DNA of 64,000 nucleotides from Propionispora hippei DSM 15287 (GCF_900141835.1 NZ_FQZD01000017.1:1-64000); one strand, 5' to 3'; shown: positions 7,709 to 16,188, counted from the first letter of the stretch. Notes: generated from the letters alone by a model not told the origin. Numbers and translations: made by a program.

Positions 7709-9028
7709 ATGGATATTATTAGTCGTTTGGAGCGAATTCCTGCCGGCAGTTTTCATTACCGGCTGCTTGTGATTACCGGCTTGGGCTGGATGTTTGATGC
7801 GATGGACACGGGGATTATTGCCTTCGTGCTGCCTTCCTTGGCGAAGGCCTGGAACCTTACCGCCGCGCAGGTAGGCTATATCGGTAGTGCCGGACTGGTC
7901 GGCATGGCCCTGGGGGCTGTTTTATCCGGTTCGGCTGCCGACCGGATCGGCCGGAAAAAAATGTTTGCCTCTACGTTAATTCTCTATAGTATCGCGACAG
8001 GGCTGTGCGGGATTGCCTGGAACTTTGCATCTCTTGTCGTACTGCGGTTTCTGGTTGGTTTCGGCCTGGGGGGGCAATTGCCAGTAGCGGTGACGTTGGT
8101 TAGTGAATATGCGCCGCCGGATAAACGGGGGCGGTTTATTGTTCTCTTAGAAAGCTTCTGGGGAGTGGGCTGGTTGGCAGCGGCGTTGATTGCTTATTTA
8201 CTCATTCCGCATTATGGTTGGCAAATGGCATTCTTTATCGGTGCGGTGCCGGCACTTTATGTATTTTATCTGTGGAATTGGGTACCCGAGTCGGTCCGGT
8301 ATTTGCTGGACAAAGGCAAGATCAAAGAAGCCCATGATATTGTCTGTGGTATTGAGCGCCGGTCTGGTTTGACGCCGGTGAACGAAATGATAGCTCCACC
8401 GTCGGAGCCGGCCAAGCGCAATGCTTTTTCGGATATATGGGCGCCCGAATTTTTTAAACGGACGCTGGTTTTATGGATCATCTGGTTTGGCATTGTATAT
8501 TCCTATTACGGTATTTTTACCTGGCTGCCTTCGTTGATGGTGGGACAGGGCTATACAGTGCTTAAAACTTTTGAGTATGTGCTGATTATGACGCTTGCTC
8601 AATTGCCCGGCTATTTTGCCGCAGCCTATCTGGTGGACCGGATTGGCCGGAAGGCGACATTGGGCGGTTTTCTGGCACTCAGTGCGGTGGCAGCTTTTTT
8701 CTTCGGACAGGGCGGTACGCCGGGCGTGGTACTCTTGTGGGGCAGTTTGATGTCGTTCTTCAATTTGGGAGCCTGGGGTGTTGTTTATACCTATACGCCT
8801 GAGCTCTATCCTACCCGGGTAAGAGCTTTCGGCTCCGGCTGGGCCGCAGCCGTTGGACGGATTGGCGGAATATTGGCGCCTACCATTGTGGGCTTCATGC
8901 TGCAGGGACAAGGCGGTTTTCAAATGATCTTTACCATGTTTACCGCGGTCATGCTACTGGTAGCGGTAACGGTATGGCTGGCCGGTGAGGAGACGAAAGG
9001 CAAGACGTTAGACGAAATCAGCCGATAG
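7709..9028 (+). CDS. niaP: MFS transporter, NiaP-type niacin permease
   Basis: A 439-residue, 12-helix major facilitator. LGWMFDAMDTGIIAFVLPSL and ADRIGRKKMF (the loop 2-3 motif) are typical of the SV2/NiaP-like subgroup of sugar/aromatic-acid MFS carriers; the loop 8-9 copy VDRIGRKATLGG is also present. Its position directly after niaR makes nicotinate or nicotinamide uptake the most likely function. Starts at GTG 7694 or 7697 are also in frame; ATG 7709, with GAAGGG upstream, gives the length and N-terminus usual in the family. Confidence 0.8.
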   Translation: MDIISRLERIPAGSFHYRLLVITGLGWMFDAMDTGIIAFVLPSLAKAWNLTAAQVGYIGSAGLVGMALGAVLSGSAADRIGRKKMFASTLILYSIATGLCGIAWNFASLVVLRFLVGFGLGGQLPVAVTLVSEYAPPDKRGRFIVLLESFWGVGWLAAALIAYLLIPHYGWQMAFFIGAVPALYVFYLWNWVPESVRYLLDKGKIKEAHDIVCGIERRSGLTPVNEMIAPPSEPAKRNAFSDIWAPEFFKRTLVLWIIWFGIVYSYYGIFTWLPSLMVGQGYTVLKTFEYVLIMTLAQLPGYFAAAYLVDRIGRKATLGGFLALSAVAAFFFGQGGTPGVVLLWGSLMSFFNLGAWGVVYTYTPELYPTRVRAFGSGWAAAVGRIGGILAPTIVGFMLQGQGGFQMIFTMFTAVMLLVAVTVWLAGEETKGKTLDEISR

Positions 9029-9038
9029 GAAACAGGAA

Positions 9039-9066
9039 GCAGGGCCGGTTATCACCGGCCCTGCTG
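9039..9066 (+). terminator. Hairpin after niaP
   Basis: GCAGGGCCGGT / ACCGGCCCTGC, an 11-bp perfect GC-rich stem with a 4-base loop just after the stop. The T-run is weak. Confidence 0.65.
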
Positions 9067-9182
9067 TTAGATATTGCCGTAAGAGTAATATACATAAATT
9101 TCTTGAATTTATTTTTGAAAATAAATAGACAACCTATATTCGATATGTTATAATAATATTCGTCTTTAAATGAATGTTTTAT

Positions 9183-9257
9183 GCGCCCGTAGCTCAGGGG
9201 ATAGAGCACCGGTCTCCGGAACCGGGTGCGCAGGTTCGATTCCTGCCGGGCGCACCA
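9183..9257 (+). tRNA. tRNA-Arg (anticodon CCG)
   Basis: Acceptor GCGCCCG pairs with CGGGCGC, and CCA is encoded at the end. D-arm GCTC...GAGC, anticodon stem CCGGT/ACCGG with loop CTCCGGA (anticodon CCG, reading CGG), and T-loop GGTTCGATTCC are all present. No tRNA-adjacent integration scar is seen. Confidence 0.95.
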
Positions 9258-9269
9258 TAAGAAATTCAG

Positions 9270-9300
9270 GCATCTGTGGCCTTGCTGCAGATGCTTTTTT
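9270..9300 (+). terminator. Terminator of tRNA-Arg
   Basis: GCATCTG / CAGATGC stem followed by TTTTTT, 13 bases after the tRNA. Confidence 0.85.
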
Positions 9301-9323
9301 GCGTCTTGGTGCTTATTTATAAA

Positions 9324-9361
9324 AAAAGACACAGCTTGTGTTAAGACGAGCTGTGTCTTTT
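9324..9361 (-). terminator. Terminator of the DUF805 gene
   Basis: AAAAGACACAGCT / AGCTGTGTCTTTT perfect stem. T-runs on both strands make it functional for the minus-strand gene ending at 9365. Confidence 0.8.
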
Positions 9362-9364
9362 CCT

Positions 9365-9817
9365 TTATGCTGTTGGTGGAGTCGTGGATAAGGGATCTTC
9401 TCCGTATTTATTAGGGCCTGGTGATCCTGGCAGAGAGATCATAATTACCCAGATAATAAAGGAGATAATATTATTTGTTAATTTTGCTGTTGAATAACCT
9501 AAAAAATTACTTATTAGGCCAATGAGTACTATCCAGAGTAAAATCCACAGTCCCGATAGATTTAGGTCGTGGAGTCGCTTTATTGAGTTGGCCAGACTAT
9601 AAAGAATAATGAAGAAGCCCACTGCTATTACAATGATCCAGGAAATGGGCTTATCGCCCAACAGATGAAACGTGCCTAACATAAGAAACATATTCCCAAT
9701 ACACATTAATAAGAAAATGAGACTTCTGATGATATATTTAGACCGATTGATTCTTCCGGTAAATGAGAAAACTCCGTTTTTTCTAAATAGATTGAGAAAA
9801 ATATTCAGTTGAAACAA
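9365..9817 (-). CDS. DUF805 family membrane protein
   Basis: A 150-residue protein with four hydrophobic segments. FSFTGRINRSKYI near the N-terminus, SIKRLHDLNLSGLWILL in the middle, and a C-terminal GSPGPNKYGEDP are the three diagnostic motifs of the DUF805 (YhaH/YhaI) family, whose role is unknown. The only initiator visible is TTG at 9817, which lies immediately against GAGGAGG; a non-standard start a few codons downstream is possible. It is a single-gene unit with lower GC than its neighbours. Confidence 0.8.
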   Translation of the reverse strand: MFQLNIFLNLFRKNGVFSFTGRINRSKYIIRSLIFLLMCIGNMFLMLGTFHLLGDKPISWIIVIAVGFFIILYSLANSIKRLHDLNLSGLWILLWIVLIGLISNFLGYSTAKLTNNIISFIIWVIMISLPGSPGPNKYGEDPLSTTPPTA

Positions 9818-9976
9818 CCTCCTCGTGGTTTTTGGATGTTCTGTATTTGATATATACCGAATTCGTCACAAGGTAGTATTTCCCTGCAAGGTAAGAAATG
9901 CAATACCTGAGCTGTGTTTCAGAAAAAAATCATTTTGAAAGAGGTAATACATATTTGAATGTAGAGAGTCACGCCA

Positions 9977-10005
9977 TTGCAAAGATAAATATTCTATAGT
10001 ATAGT
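9977..10005 (+). promoter_or_regulatory. Promoter of the Bax-inhibitor-like gene
   Basis: TTGCAA (9977-9982), 17-bp spacer, TATAGT (10000-10005). Confidence 0.55.
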
Positions 10006-10045
10006 AAATTTACCTATATTTAGGATTAAAGGAGTGTTAGCAGGA

Positions 10046-10753
10046 ATGCAAAATATCCCTTCTCCGTATAACCACACAACTGGCAGTCAGACAGCAGTGC
10101 TCGTACAAAGTTTTTTTATGCAGGTTTACGGCTGGATGATGTTCGGGCTGTTGACGACAGGCGTACTTGCTTTTTATACCGCTCACTCACACTTTCTGCT
10201 CAGTTTGATCTTTGGCAGCAAATTAGTCTTTTATGGATTGCTCTTGGCGGAAGTAGGCATTGTTTTTGCTCTGGGCAATTCGATTCAGTCACTCAGTGCA
10301 ACAGCTGCCAGCTTTTTGTTTTTTGTGTATTCCGCATTGAATGGGTTAACGCTGGCATCGATATTTTTGCGTTACACCCATGGCTCGATTGCCAGTGTTT
10401 TCTTCATTACTGCCGGAACTTTTGGGGCAATGACGATTTATGGTTATTTAACAAAAGCGGATTTAAGCAAGTGGGGTAACCTTCTTTTTATGTCCTTAAT
10501 CGGACTTGTAATTGCATCTCTGGTTAATCTATTCGTACAAAGTTCTGCTTTAATGTGGATACTAACCTATGTTGGAGTTTTAATCTTTGTTGGTTTAACA
10601 GCGTATGATACGCAACGGTTAAAAGAAATAGCTCATCAACTGAATGACGAGGGAAGTGTCGGCAAGTTTGCTGTACTTGGGGCATTAACCTTATACCTTG
10701 ATTTTATCAATTTATTTCTCTATCTTTTGCGTATTTTTGGTAAGCGGCGTTAA
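10046..10753 (+). CDS. Bax inhibitor-1/YccA family membrane protein
   Basis: A 235-residue protein with seven hydrophobic helices in the BI-1 pattern. YGWMMFGLLTTGVLA opens helix 1, SALNGLTLASI and GAMTIYGYLTKADLSKWG are family motifs, and the conserved C-terminal aspartates are in TAYDTQRLK and LYLDFINLFLYLLRIFG. Bacterial relatives (YbhL, YetJ) are pH-sensitive calcium channels or interact with membrane proteases. ATG 10046 is used; a GTG at 10034 directly touches the ribosome site and is less likely. It is monocistronic. Confidence 0.9.
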   Translation: MQNIPSPYNHTTGSQTAVLVQSFFMQVYGWMMFGLLTTGVLAFYTAHSHFLLSLIFGSKLVFYGLLLAEVGIVFALGNSIQSLSATAASFLFFVYSALNGLTLASIFLRYTHGSIASVFFITAGTFGAMTIYGYLTKADLSKWGNLLFMSLIGLVIASLVNLFVQSSALMWILTYVGVLIFVGLTAYDTQRLKEIAHQLNDEGSVGKFAVLGALTLYLDFINLFLYLLRIFGKRR

Positions 10754-10840
10754 CCATTTGGCTCTTGGAACGTGTTGTAGCCGGAGCCCTAACGTGAATG
10801 GATGATTGGAATTCTAAAAGTAATATCATAAAGACCTAAT

Positions 10841-10880
10841 AAGAGAGATCAATGGCTTTTTCCCCGTTGATCTCTCTTGA
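10841..10880. terminator. Bidirectional terminator
   Basis: AAGAGAGATCAA / TTGATCTCTCTT stem between the convergent BI-1 and GNAT genes. Confidence 0.65.
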
Positions 10881-10931
10881 TTATGCCATGGCGGGAGGTT
10901 AAAAGAACGCCCTGGAGCTTATGCTGAAAGG

Positions 10932-11390
10932 TTACGATAGGTTTTTTTGCATACAAATCGACTCTTGTAAATCCTTGTATTGACCATAGTTTTGCATTAT
11001 GCCATAGCCTAAGCTACGGTACAAACCCATAGCCTCAACCAGAGAAGCGCCTGTTTCTAATAGTAATATGTTATAGCCTTTTTCTTTGGCCCGGGCTTCC
11101 AGTAAGCGCATTAATTCTTTGGAAATTCCCTTGCCGCGATACTCGCTTTTTACGAAAACTCGTTTAACCTCAGCAACCTTATTATCATAAAACTTAAAAC
11201 TGGCGCAGCCAATAGGGCTGCTGCTATCGTCGTAAGCTAAAACCACATCACGAATGGCATCAAGCGTGTTATAGGGAATATACTGTTGCCGGTTTGCCTC
11301 TCCTCCGGCAAGCTCATTCAGATAGTCATCTAACAATTGGCAGAGCTTGACGAAGTCTTGGTTGCGGCCATCGGTGTAGATAAATTTCAT
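10932..11390 (-). CDS. GNAT family N-acetyltransferase
   Basis: A 152-residue acetyltransferase. AEVKRVFVKSEYRGKGISKELM contains the acetyl-CoA pyrophosphate loop (R-G-x-G-x-S), followed by LLETGASLVEAMGLYRSLGY, the usual motif B region. The substrate is not predictable. ATG at 11390 has AGAGAGGA about 6 bases upstream. It is transcribed alone on the minus strand. Confidence 0.85.
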   Translation of the reverse strand: MKFIYTDGRNQDFVKLCQLLDDYLNELAGGEANRQQYIPYNTLDAIRDVVLAYDDSSSPIGCASFKFYDNKVAEVKRVFVKSEYRGKGISKELMRLLEARAKEKGYNILLLETGASLVEAMGLYRSLGYGIMQNYGQYKDLQESICMQKNLS

Positions 11391-11710
11391 AGCGATCCTC
11401 TCTTTTCATACCTGAATATTTTATTACTGATTATATTTTAGTCAGATTAAAGGCAAACGGTAAATACATATTTTAGCAGAACGGAAGAGCCTGAGTAAAA
11501 AGTTTCTGTCGTTGAGTTCTTTGTTTGCATTTGGAGGAGTTGCAGCCTCCGTAAAAAAATAACCATTATGATTTCATGCTACACCAGTCTTAATAGAAGC
11601 CATGCTGCATAAGGTTCAGGTGATGATAGCTTATGCATAGCATCAAAAAATCCATCAAGGAATTGCCTCAAAATAGATGGCTGGCGGGTATATTAGAAAG
11701 TTGAGGCACG
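11391..11710. other. Noncoding stretch
   Basis: No convincing gene. A GGAGG...GCCTCC hairpin followed by an A-run lies near 11536-11570, and a 23-codon open frame at about 11634-11703 has no ribosome site and no recognisable relatives. Confidence 0.5.
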
Positions 11711-12265
11711 TTAAGTATAGGTTTCTTGCTCGAATACATAAATCTCTCCGTTGACTGCCTTTTTAAAATTTGGCCCTCGAAAGCCTTGCTTTAAAAGTTC
11801 CTTTCGCAAAAATATCATTAAAAATCCATGACTTACAATAAGAATATCCTGATCATTTTTTAAGATTATTTCATCCACAATGTATTTTACTCTTTCTTTG
11901 AGCATTGCCTTACTTTCTACTTGTGATTTATGTGATAGCATCCAGGCTATTCTTCCTAAAAATAGCCATAATACGACCGGCAGTTTAAAGTTTATGTTAG
12001 TAGGCGGAAAGATAGGAAGTTCCCGCAAAGCCTTTGTTTCAATGATTTCTCCAGCAAACAATTTTTGAGCGGTTTTTATTGCTCGCGGCAAATCGCTGGA
12101 GTAACATGTTTCCCATATACCTTTGTCGGGTTCAAGCAGACAGTCTTTAACATCGGACAGTTCATATTCATGTAGCCACTCTTTAAGTTGAGTAGGTGTC
12201 ATTAATTTAAGATTACTTGAAGGTTGATGTGCAACCTCAAAGTGACGTACCAAGCCGATCTTCAT
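11711..12265 (-). CDS. Histidine phosphatase (phosphoglycerate-mutase-like) family protein
   Basis: A 184-residue protein with the branch-1 histidine phosphatase layout. The N-terminal LVRHFEVAH carries the RH of the catalytic RHG-like motif (RHF here), SDLPRAIKTAQKLF is the second conserved arginine region, and IVSHGFLMIFLRKEL holds the second catalytic histidine. The third base of the RHG motif differs, but the catalytic His and Arg are kept. The substrate may be a sugar phosphate or phosphoprotein. GAAAGGA lies upstream of the ATG. Confidence 0.8.
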   Translation of the reverse strand: MKIGLVRHFEVAHQPSSNLKLMTPTQLKEWLHEYELSDVKDCLLEPDKGIWETCYSSDLPRAIKTAQKLFAGEIIETKALRELPIFPPTNINFKLPVVLWLFLGRIAWMLSHKSQVESKAMLKERVKYIVDEIILKNDQDILIVSHGFLMIFLRKELLKQGFRGPNFKKAVNGEIYVFEQETYT

Positions 12266-12280
12266 TTCTAAATCCTTTCA

Positions 12281-12302
12281 GGGGTAACAAGCTGTTACCC
12301 TT
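12281..12302. promoter_or_regulatory. Palindrome in the leader of the phosphatase gene
   Basis: GGGTAACA-AGC-TGTTACCC, a perfect 8-bp inverted repeat 16 bases upstream of the minus-strand start at 12265. It could be an operator or an mRNA hairpin. Confidence 0.35.
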
Positions 12303-12592
12303 CGGTTTGATTTAAGCTTATTTTATTAAAAAATGGAAAGGCGCTCAACTGATGTTGGCAATACGATAACCGCAGCAGTACTTCACGGAGTTATTATATA
12401 AGGCATTATTTATATTGGCAAGGAGAAGGGGGCAGTTATTGGATGAGTGAATTAATTGGCAATCATAAGTATTGCAGGGAGGCCCGGAGAAAATCCTGAT
12501 GGAGTTGCAACGGAGAAAGTTTGTGGAAGAGGTCAACGCCAAGCTTGATGGGGTGGAATAGTCGGTTATTTCGGAAAAGTTCAATTATTATA
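12303..12592. other. Noncoding stretch, possible gene remnant
   Basis: On the plus strand a short frame near 12442 begins MSELIGNHKYCREARRK and continues in another frame with MELQRRKFVEEVNAKL. Both are broken by stops. This could be a decayed gene, but no family is recognised. Confidence 0.25.
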
Positions 12593-12621
12593 TTGACAAA
12601 TAGGCTGATAAAGACTATGCT
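12593..12621 (+). promoter_or_regulatory. Promoter of the aldolase operon
   Basis: TTGACA (12593-12598), 17-bp spacer, TATGCT (12616-12621), leaving a leader of about 195 bases. Confidence 0.6.
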
Positions 12622-12662
12622 ATAGCCATGGATGATCATCCGTTTTATTTTTACCCCTGAAA

Positions 12663-12803
12663 TGAACATTTGACCAATTATATAAACAAAAGTTCAAACA
12701 AATCAAAGCAAGTGGTAAATAAGAGAGCGCGTTTCACTTATGGCCATTTTATTTTTTACCATCAAGTGAACATTTGTCTATTGAATTGATCATATGTTCA
12801 AAT
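12663..12803. promoter_or_regulatory. Repeated TGAACATTTG sites
   Basis: TGAACATTTG occurs at 12663-12672 and 12767-12776, and ATGTTCAAATG (its inverse) at 12793-12803, with a partial copy near 12690. A longer inverted pair, GGTAAATAA and TTATTTTTTACC, lies between. Clustered half-sites between promoter and gene are typical of SorC/DeoR- or LacI-type operators; the regulator is not encoded nearby. Confidence 0.5.
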
Positions 12804-12823
12804 GGGGTTGGGAGGGAAAGCAA

Positions 12824-13657
12824 GTGTTAGTTACGTCTAAGGATTTATTCAAGAAAGCGCAGCAGGGGAAGTTTGCTATTCCGGCACCGAACTTCATTGA
12901 TGTGGATTGGTTGAAATGGCATGTAGAAGTAGCCGAAGAACTTGAATTGCCGTTAATTCTGGCTTTAGCGGAAAGTCATATTGGCGACAGCATATCATTG
13001 GAAGATGCAGCTATGATTGGCAAGAAATATGCGGAAAACGCTAAAGTTCCGGTGGTTTTGCATCTGGATCATGGAATTACTCCGGTTGTTATAAAAAAAG
13101 CGGTTGATTTGGGCTTTTCATCCGTGATGATTGATGCATCGCAGGATGATTTTGCTCTCAATGTAAAAAAGACCAAGGAAATCGTGGCTTATGCCCATGC
13201 GCGGGGTGTTGTGGTAGAAGCCGAAATCGGACATGTCGGCTCAGGCGAGAACTATGAAAATCACCAGTTGACCGAGTCAGAATATACTACCGTAGATGAT
13301 GCCTGCCGATTTGTGGAAGCAACAGGCGTTGACTCGCTGGCTATTTCCATTGGTACCGCTCATGGTATGTATAAGGGCGTTCCGGAAATTAACTTTGACC
13401 GGTTACGGGAAATCGCGGCAGCTATTGATACGCCCTTGGTCTTGCATGGCGGATCTTCATCGGGGGATGAAAACCTGAACCGATGCGCCTTGAATGGAAT
13501 AACAAAAATTAATATTTTTTCTGATTTCCTTAATGCAGCCATGAATGAAATCCAGGAACAAAAGCCCGATCATTACCTGAAGGTAAAGACTTCTGCCAAA
13601 GCAGGCGTGCAAAAATGCTTGAGACATTATTATGCTGTTTTTGCAACCAAGAAATAA
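12824..13657 (+). CDS. Class II ketose-bisphosphate aldolase (GatY/KbaY/FbaA-like)
   Basis: A 277-residue zinc aldolase. HLDHG (about 79-83), the E-x-GHVGSGE segment, GTAHGMYKG (about 178) and LHGGSSSGDE (about 207) give the zinc histidines and phosphate-binding glycines; KINIFSDF near the end is the second phosphate loop. Family members cleave fructose-1,6- or tagatose-1,6-bisphosphate or related ketose phosphates into dihydroxyacetone phosphate and an aldehyde. GTG at 12824 is chosen for GGGAGGG 8 bases upstream rather than the ATG at 12794. The isomerase downstream could process the triose or tetrose phosphate produced. Confidence 0.85.
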   Translation: MLVTSKDLFKKAQQGKFAIPAPNFIDVDWLKWHVEVAEELELPLILALAESHIGDSISLEDAAMIGKKYAENAKVPVVLHLDHGITPVVIKKAVDLGFSSVMIDASQDDFALNVKKTKEIVAYAHARGVVVEAEIGHVGSGENYENHQLTESEYTTVDDACRFVEATGVDSLAISIGTAHGMYKGVPEINFDRLREIAAAIDTPLVLHGGSSSGDENLNRCALNGITKINIFSDFLNAAMNEIQEQKPDHYLKVKTSAKAGVQKCLRHYYAVFATKK

Positions 13658-13717
13658 CCGGTGCCTATTTCTTACATGGACCGATTTTAAGAAAATACCG
13701 GGAAAAGAGGAAAAGCT

Positions 13718-14422
13718 ATGAATAAACGCAAGATAAAGGCTCCTTTTCTGATTATTAATCCGAAATCTTATATCTATGGGGAAGAGAGCTTGGAATTAGC
13801 TAAAATTGCCGACCAATTGGCCAAGGAGTACAACATAGATGTTATGTTTACTGCTCAGTTAGTTGATATTCCGGCTATTGTTCAGCACACTTCTCAGCTC
13901 ATTGTTACGGCTCAGCATATGGATGGAATCGTCCCGGGCAGAGGCATGGGGCATGTTTTGCCGGAGGCATTGAAACATGCCGGAGTTGCAGCGGTGGTAT
14001 TAAATCACGCGGAATGTCCGCTAACGATGGCCAATTTAGATAAAGCTATGAGACGGGCCGATGAATTAGGGATCATTACAATCGTATGTGCCGACAGTAT
14101 AGCGCAATGTAAAGCTGTGGCGCAGCTTAAACCGGATGTGATCATTTGTGAGCCGACCAGTTTAATCGGTACAGGACACACCAGTGATGACAGCTATATT
14201 CTTGAAACCAACGAAGCGGTGAAGGCGATTGATTCTTCCATATTAATTATCCAGGCGGCCGGTGTAAGTACCGGTGATGATGTGTACCGGGTAATTACGC
14301 AGGGAGCCGACGGCAGCGGTGGCACCAGTGGCATATTAAATGCTCCCAATCGAAAAGAAAAGATTCTTGAAATGATAAAGGCATTAAAAAGAACAGAAAA
14401 AGAAAGGATTGAATTGTCATGA
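13718..14422 (+). CDS. Triosephosphate isomerase, archaeal-type small form
   Basis: A 234-residue TIM barrel. Asn14 and Lys16 (INPKSY), the electrophilic histidine near 97 (NHAECP) and the base Glu near 145 (CEPTSLIGTG) are the TIM active site; AAGVSTGDDV and the GSGGTSGIL phosphate loop follow. EP-x-x-LIGTG and the short length match archaeal TIMs rather than the roughly 250-residue bacterial form, so this is not the glycolytic enzyme of a typical Firmicute. It overlaps yjbQ by 4 bases. It could isomerise glyceraldehyde-3-phosphate or a related tetrulose phosphate. Confidence 0.8.
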   Translation: MNKRKIKAPFLIINPKSYIYGEESLELAKIADQLAKEYNIDVMFTAQLVDIPAIVQHTSQLIVTAQHMDGIVPGRGMGHVLPEALKHAGVAAVVLNHAECPLTMANLDKAMRRADELGIITIVCADSIAQCKAVAQLKPDVIICEPTSLIGTGHTSDDSYILETNEAVKAIDSSILIIQAAGVSTGDDVYRVITQGADGSGGTSGILNAPNRKEKILEMIKALKRTEKERIELS

Positions 14423-14931
14423 TCGTACATGGAGATACTTTAGTGGTCAAATCGAATGGAAATCGTCCGTCTTACCATGAAATTACCGAAGAGGTCCGCC
14501 GAATCATTGCCGAAAGCAAAGTGCAGGAGGGTATTGTAGTAGTAAGTACTCCTCACACTACCTGTTCCGTTTTTTTTGAGGAATATATGCATGACCGGAA
14601 TTTTAACGGTGATGAAGTAATCCAGGTAGATCTGAATAGAATTTTGGATAAAATTATTCCCCGTTGTGTGACGGAAGGACAGTATGGCAGCCCGGGTCCT
14701 AAACATACCGAATTTGCCATGGGCCTAAATGATCCGAACTATCCTCCTGATCCCGGAACCTTGTTAAACACTGATGCTCATCTCAAAGCAACCTTGCTTG
14801 GTTCCAGTGAAACCTTTGTGATTCGTGGCGGAAAGCTAATGACCGGAACGGTTGGCTACATCTATTTTGTTGACTGGGATCAGAATAGAGCGCGTAATCG
14901 GAATATCTATATACAGGTTTTAGGGAAATAA
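14419..14931 (+). CDS. yjbQ: YjbQ family (UPF0047) protein
   Basis: A 170-residue protein of the YjbQ fold. VVVSTPHTTCSVFFEEYMHD, TDAHLKATLLGSSETFVIRGG and the C-terminal GTVGYIYFVDWD-x-x-R are the conserved segments carrying the metal-binding histidines and the active-site Asp. The family has been reported to have thiamine-phosphate-synthase-like side activity, but its physiological role is unsettled. It is about 30 residues longer than the usual 135-140 because of an insert in the middle (about residues 60-110). Here it is coupled to a sugar-phosphate isomerase and aldolase, which argues for a role in carbohydrate metabolism. Confidence 0.8.
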   Translation: MIVHGDTLVVKSNGNRPSYHEITEEVRRIIAESKVQEGIVVVSTPHTTCSVFFEEYMHDRNFNGDEVIQVDLNRILDKIIPRCVTEGQYGSPGPKHTEFAMGLNDPNYPPDPGTLLNTDAHLKATLLGSSETFVIRGGKLMTGTVGYIYFVDWDQNRARNRNIYIQVLGK

Positions 14932-14953
14932 CAGAGAAAGTTAGAAGTAAATG

Positions 14954-14983
14954 AATAAGCCAGCCGGTTTCGGCTGGCTTATT
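14954..14983. terminator. Bidirectional terminator
   Basis: AATAAGCCAGCCG / CGGCTGGCTTATT perfect stem between the convergent yjbQ and proC genes. Confidence 0.8.
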
Positions 14984-14987
14984 GTGG

Positions 14988-15800
14988 TTATTTCTGAGCG
15001 TTCTCCATTTCACGGAATTTATTGGCCGAGCGAAGCATGGCTTCAGCGATGTTTCCTCTAAAGCCATTGGCAGAAAGGGCCAGTACTCCTTCAATTGTTG
15101 TACCGCCAGGCGAACAGACTGCATCTTTCAATGCTCCGGGGTGCTCGCCAGTTTCCAGCACCATTTTGGCGGCGCCTTCGACGGCTTTAGCAGCGAACAA
15201 ATAGGAATCTTTGCGGGAAAGGCCCAAGGCCACGGCGGTATCCGCCATAGCCTCAATCAACATATAGACAAATGCCGGTGATGAGCCGCTGACAGAACCG
15301 ACGGCGCTCATCAGGTCTTCCTTCACTTCTATTGCTGTACCGGAGCTATTGAAGAGTTTGTGAACATTTTGCTTTTCTACTTCTGTAATATTATCCGAGA
15401 AGGTGATGCCGGACATGCCGCAGCCAACCATAAGCGGGGTATTGGGCATGGCCCGCACCACTTTCAAGGGCTTGCCAAAGGCGGCGCGTATTGCTGCGAT
15501 AGAATAGCTGGGGGCAATGGTGATAATGATTGAGTTTTCCTGGATACTTTCGCGGATTTCGCCGATAACAGCAGCATACATGTTAGGTTTGACAGCAAGC
15601 AGCAAAAGCTTTGCCTGCCGGGCAACGTCACAATTAGTCCTGGCTGTTTGGATTCCGTAGCTTTGGTGCAGCGCTTCCTGGCTTTCCGGACGGCCGGTAT
15701 GTACGAGAATGTCGCTGCCTGTTAAATAGCCGCTTTTCAATACGCCGGCCACCATAGCCTCACCCATATGGCCGCAGCCGATAAAACCAAGTTCTTTCAT
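14988..15800 (-). CDS. proC: Pyrroline-5-carboxylate reductase
   Basis: A 270-residue enzyme of proline synthesis that reduces pyrroline-5-carboxylate with NAD(P)H. The N-terminal GFIGCGHMGEAMVAGVL is the Rossmann loop, VRAMPNTPLMVGCGMSGI the central signature, and the C-terminal VCSPGGTTIEGVLAL the substrate-binding helix of the ProC family. AAGGAGG lies 7 bases upstream of the ATG. It is monocistronic on the minus strand and separates the aldolase operon from the PTS operon. Confidence 0.95.
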   Translation of the reverse strand: MKELGFIGCGHMGEAMVAGVLKSGYLTGSDILVHTGRPESQEALHQSYGIQTARTNCDVARQAKLLLLAVKPNMYAAVIGEIRESIQENSIIITIAPSYSIAAIRAAFGKPLKVVRAMPNTPLMVGCGMSGITFSDNITEVEKQNVHKLFNSSGTAIEVKEDLMSAVGSVSGSSPAFVYMLIEAMADTAVALGLSRKDSYLFAAKAVEGAAKMVLETGEHPGALKDAVCSPGGTTIEGVLALSANGFRGNIAEAMLRSANKFREMENAQK

Positions 15801-16061
15801 AGATAAAACCTCCTTAAGGCTTTTGCAGAGTCATATTAGATAAAATATGGGAGAAAACGGGGATGTTTTGAATAAATCCTTATAGTGATTGTTTTATTAC
15901 AAGTGTTCTTTTACGGAAGCGATTTGCTGTTTTCTAATCCGATAGTATGAGTATAGTACAAATTTGTAAATTAATAAAACAGATGTTTTTCATTGTTACC
16001 ATTCATTTTATATCATAATAAAACGATACAATTTACACTTTCCCGATAAACGGACCAGACC

Positions 16062-16113
16062 TGGTATATTTTGAGATGGTATGGTATGTTTTGTCGATGA
16101 TTGGTATACTTTG
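16062..16113. promoter_or_regulatory. Three 12-bp repeats at exact 20-bp spacing (candidate activator sites)
   Basis: TGGTATATTTTG (16062), TGGTATGTTTTG (16082) and TGGTATACTTTG (16102) share the form TGGTATRYTTTG and start exactly 20 bp apart, about two helical turns. They lie 59-110 bp upstream of a sigma-54-like promoter, the usual distance for enhancer-binding-protein sites. The adjacent LevR-type activator is the obvious candidate ligand. The rest of 15801-16061 shows no gene. Confidence 0.65.
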
Positions 16114-16171
16114 TAATAAGTAGAGGGCGCCTGAGTGCGGTGAAATCAGCAGTCTACAATATATACCTTGC

Positions 16172-16188
16172 TTGGCATGGTTTATGCT
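16172..16188 (+). promoter_or_regulatory. Sigma-54-like promoter
   Basis: TTGGCATGGTTTATGCT fits the -24/-12 pattern TTGGCACG-N4-TTGCT with the invariant GG and GC at the correct 12-bp offset and two mismatches elsewhere. The start point would fall at about 16199, just before the ribosome site of the activator gene. Confidence 0.65.

Noticed and set aside
12345-12669. Two overlapping minus-strand frames of 68-79 codons in the aldolase leader
   Set aside because: No ribosome sites, no recognisable protein features, and they cross the likely promoter and operator sites of the downstream operon.
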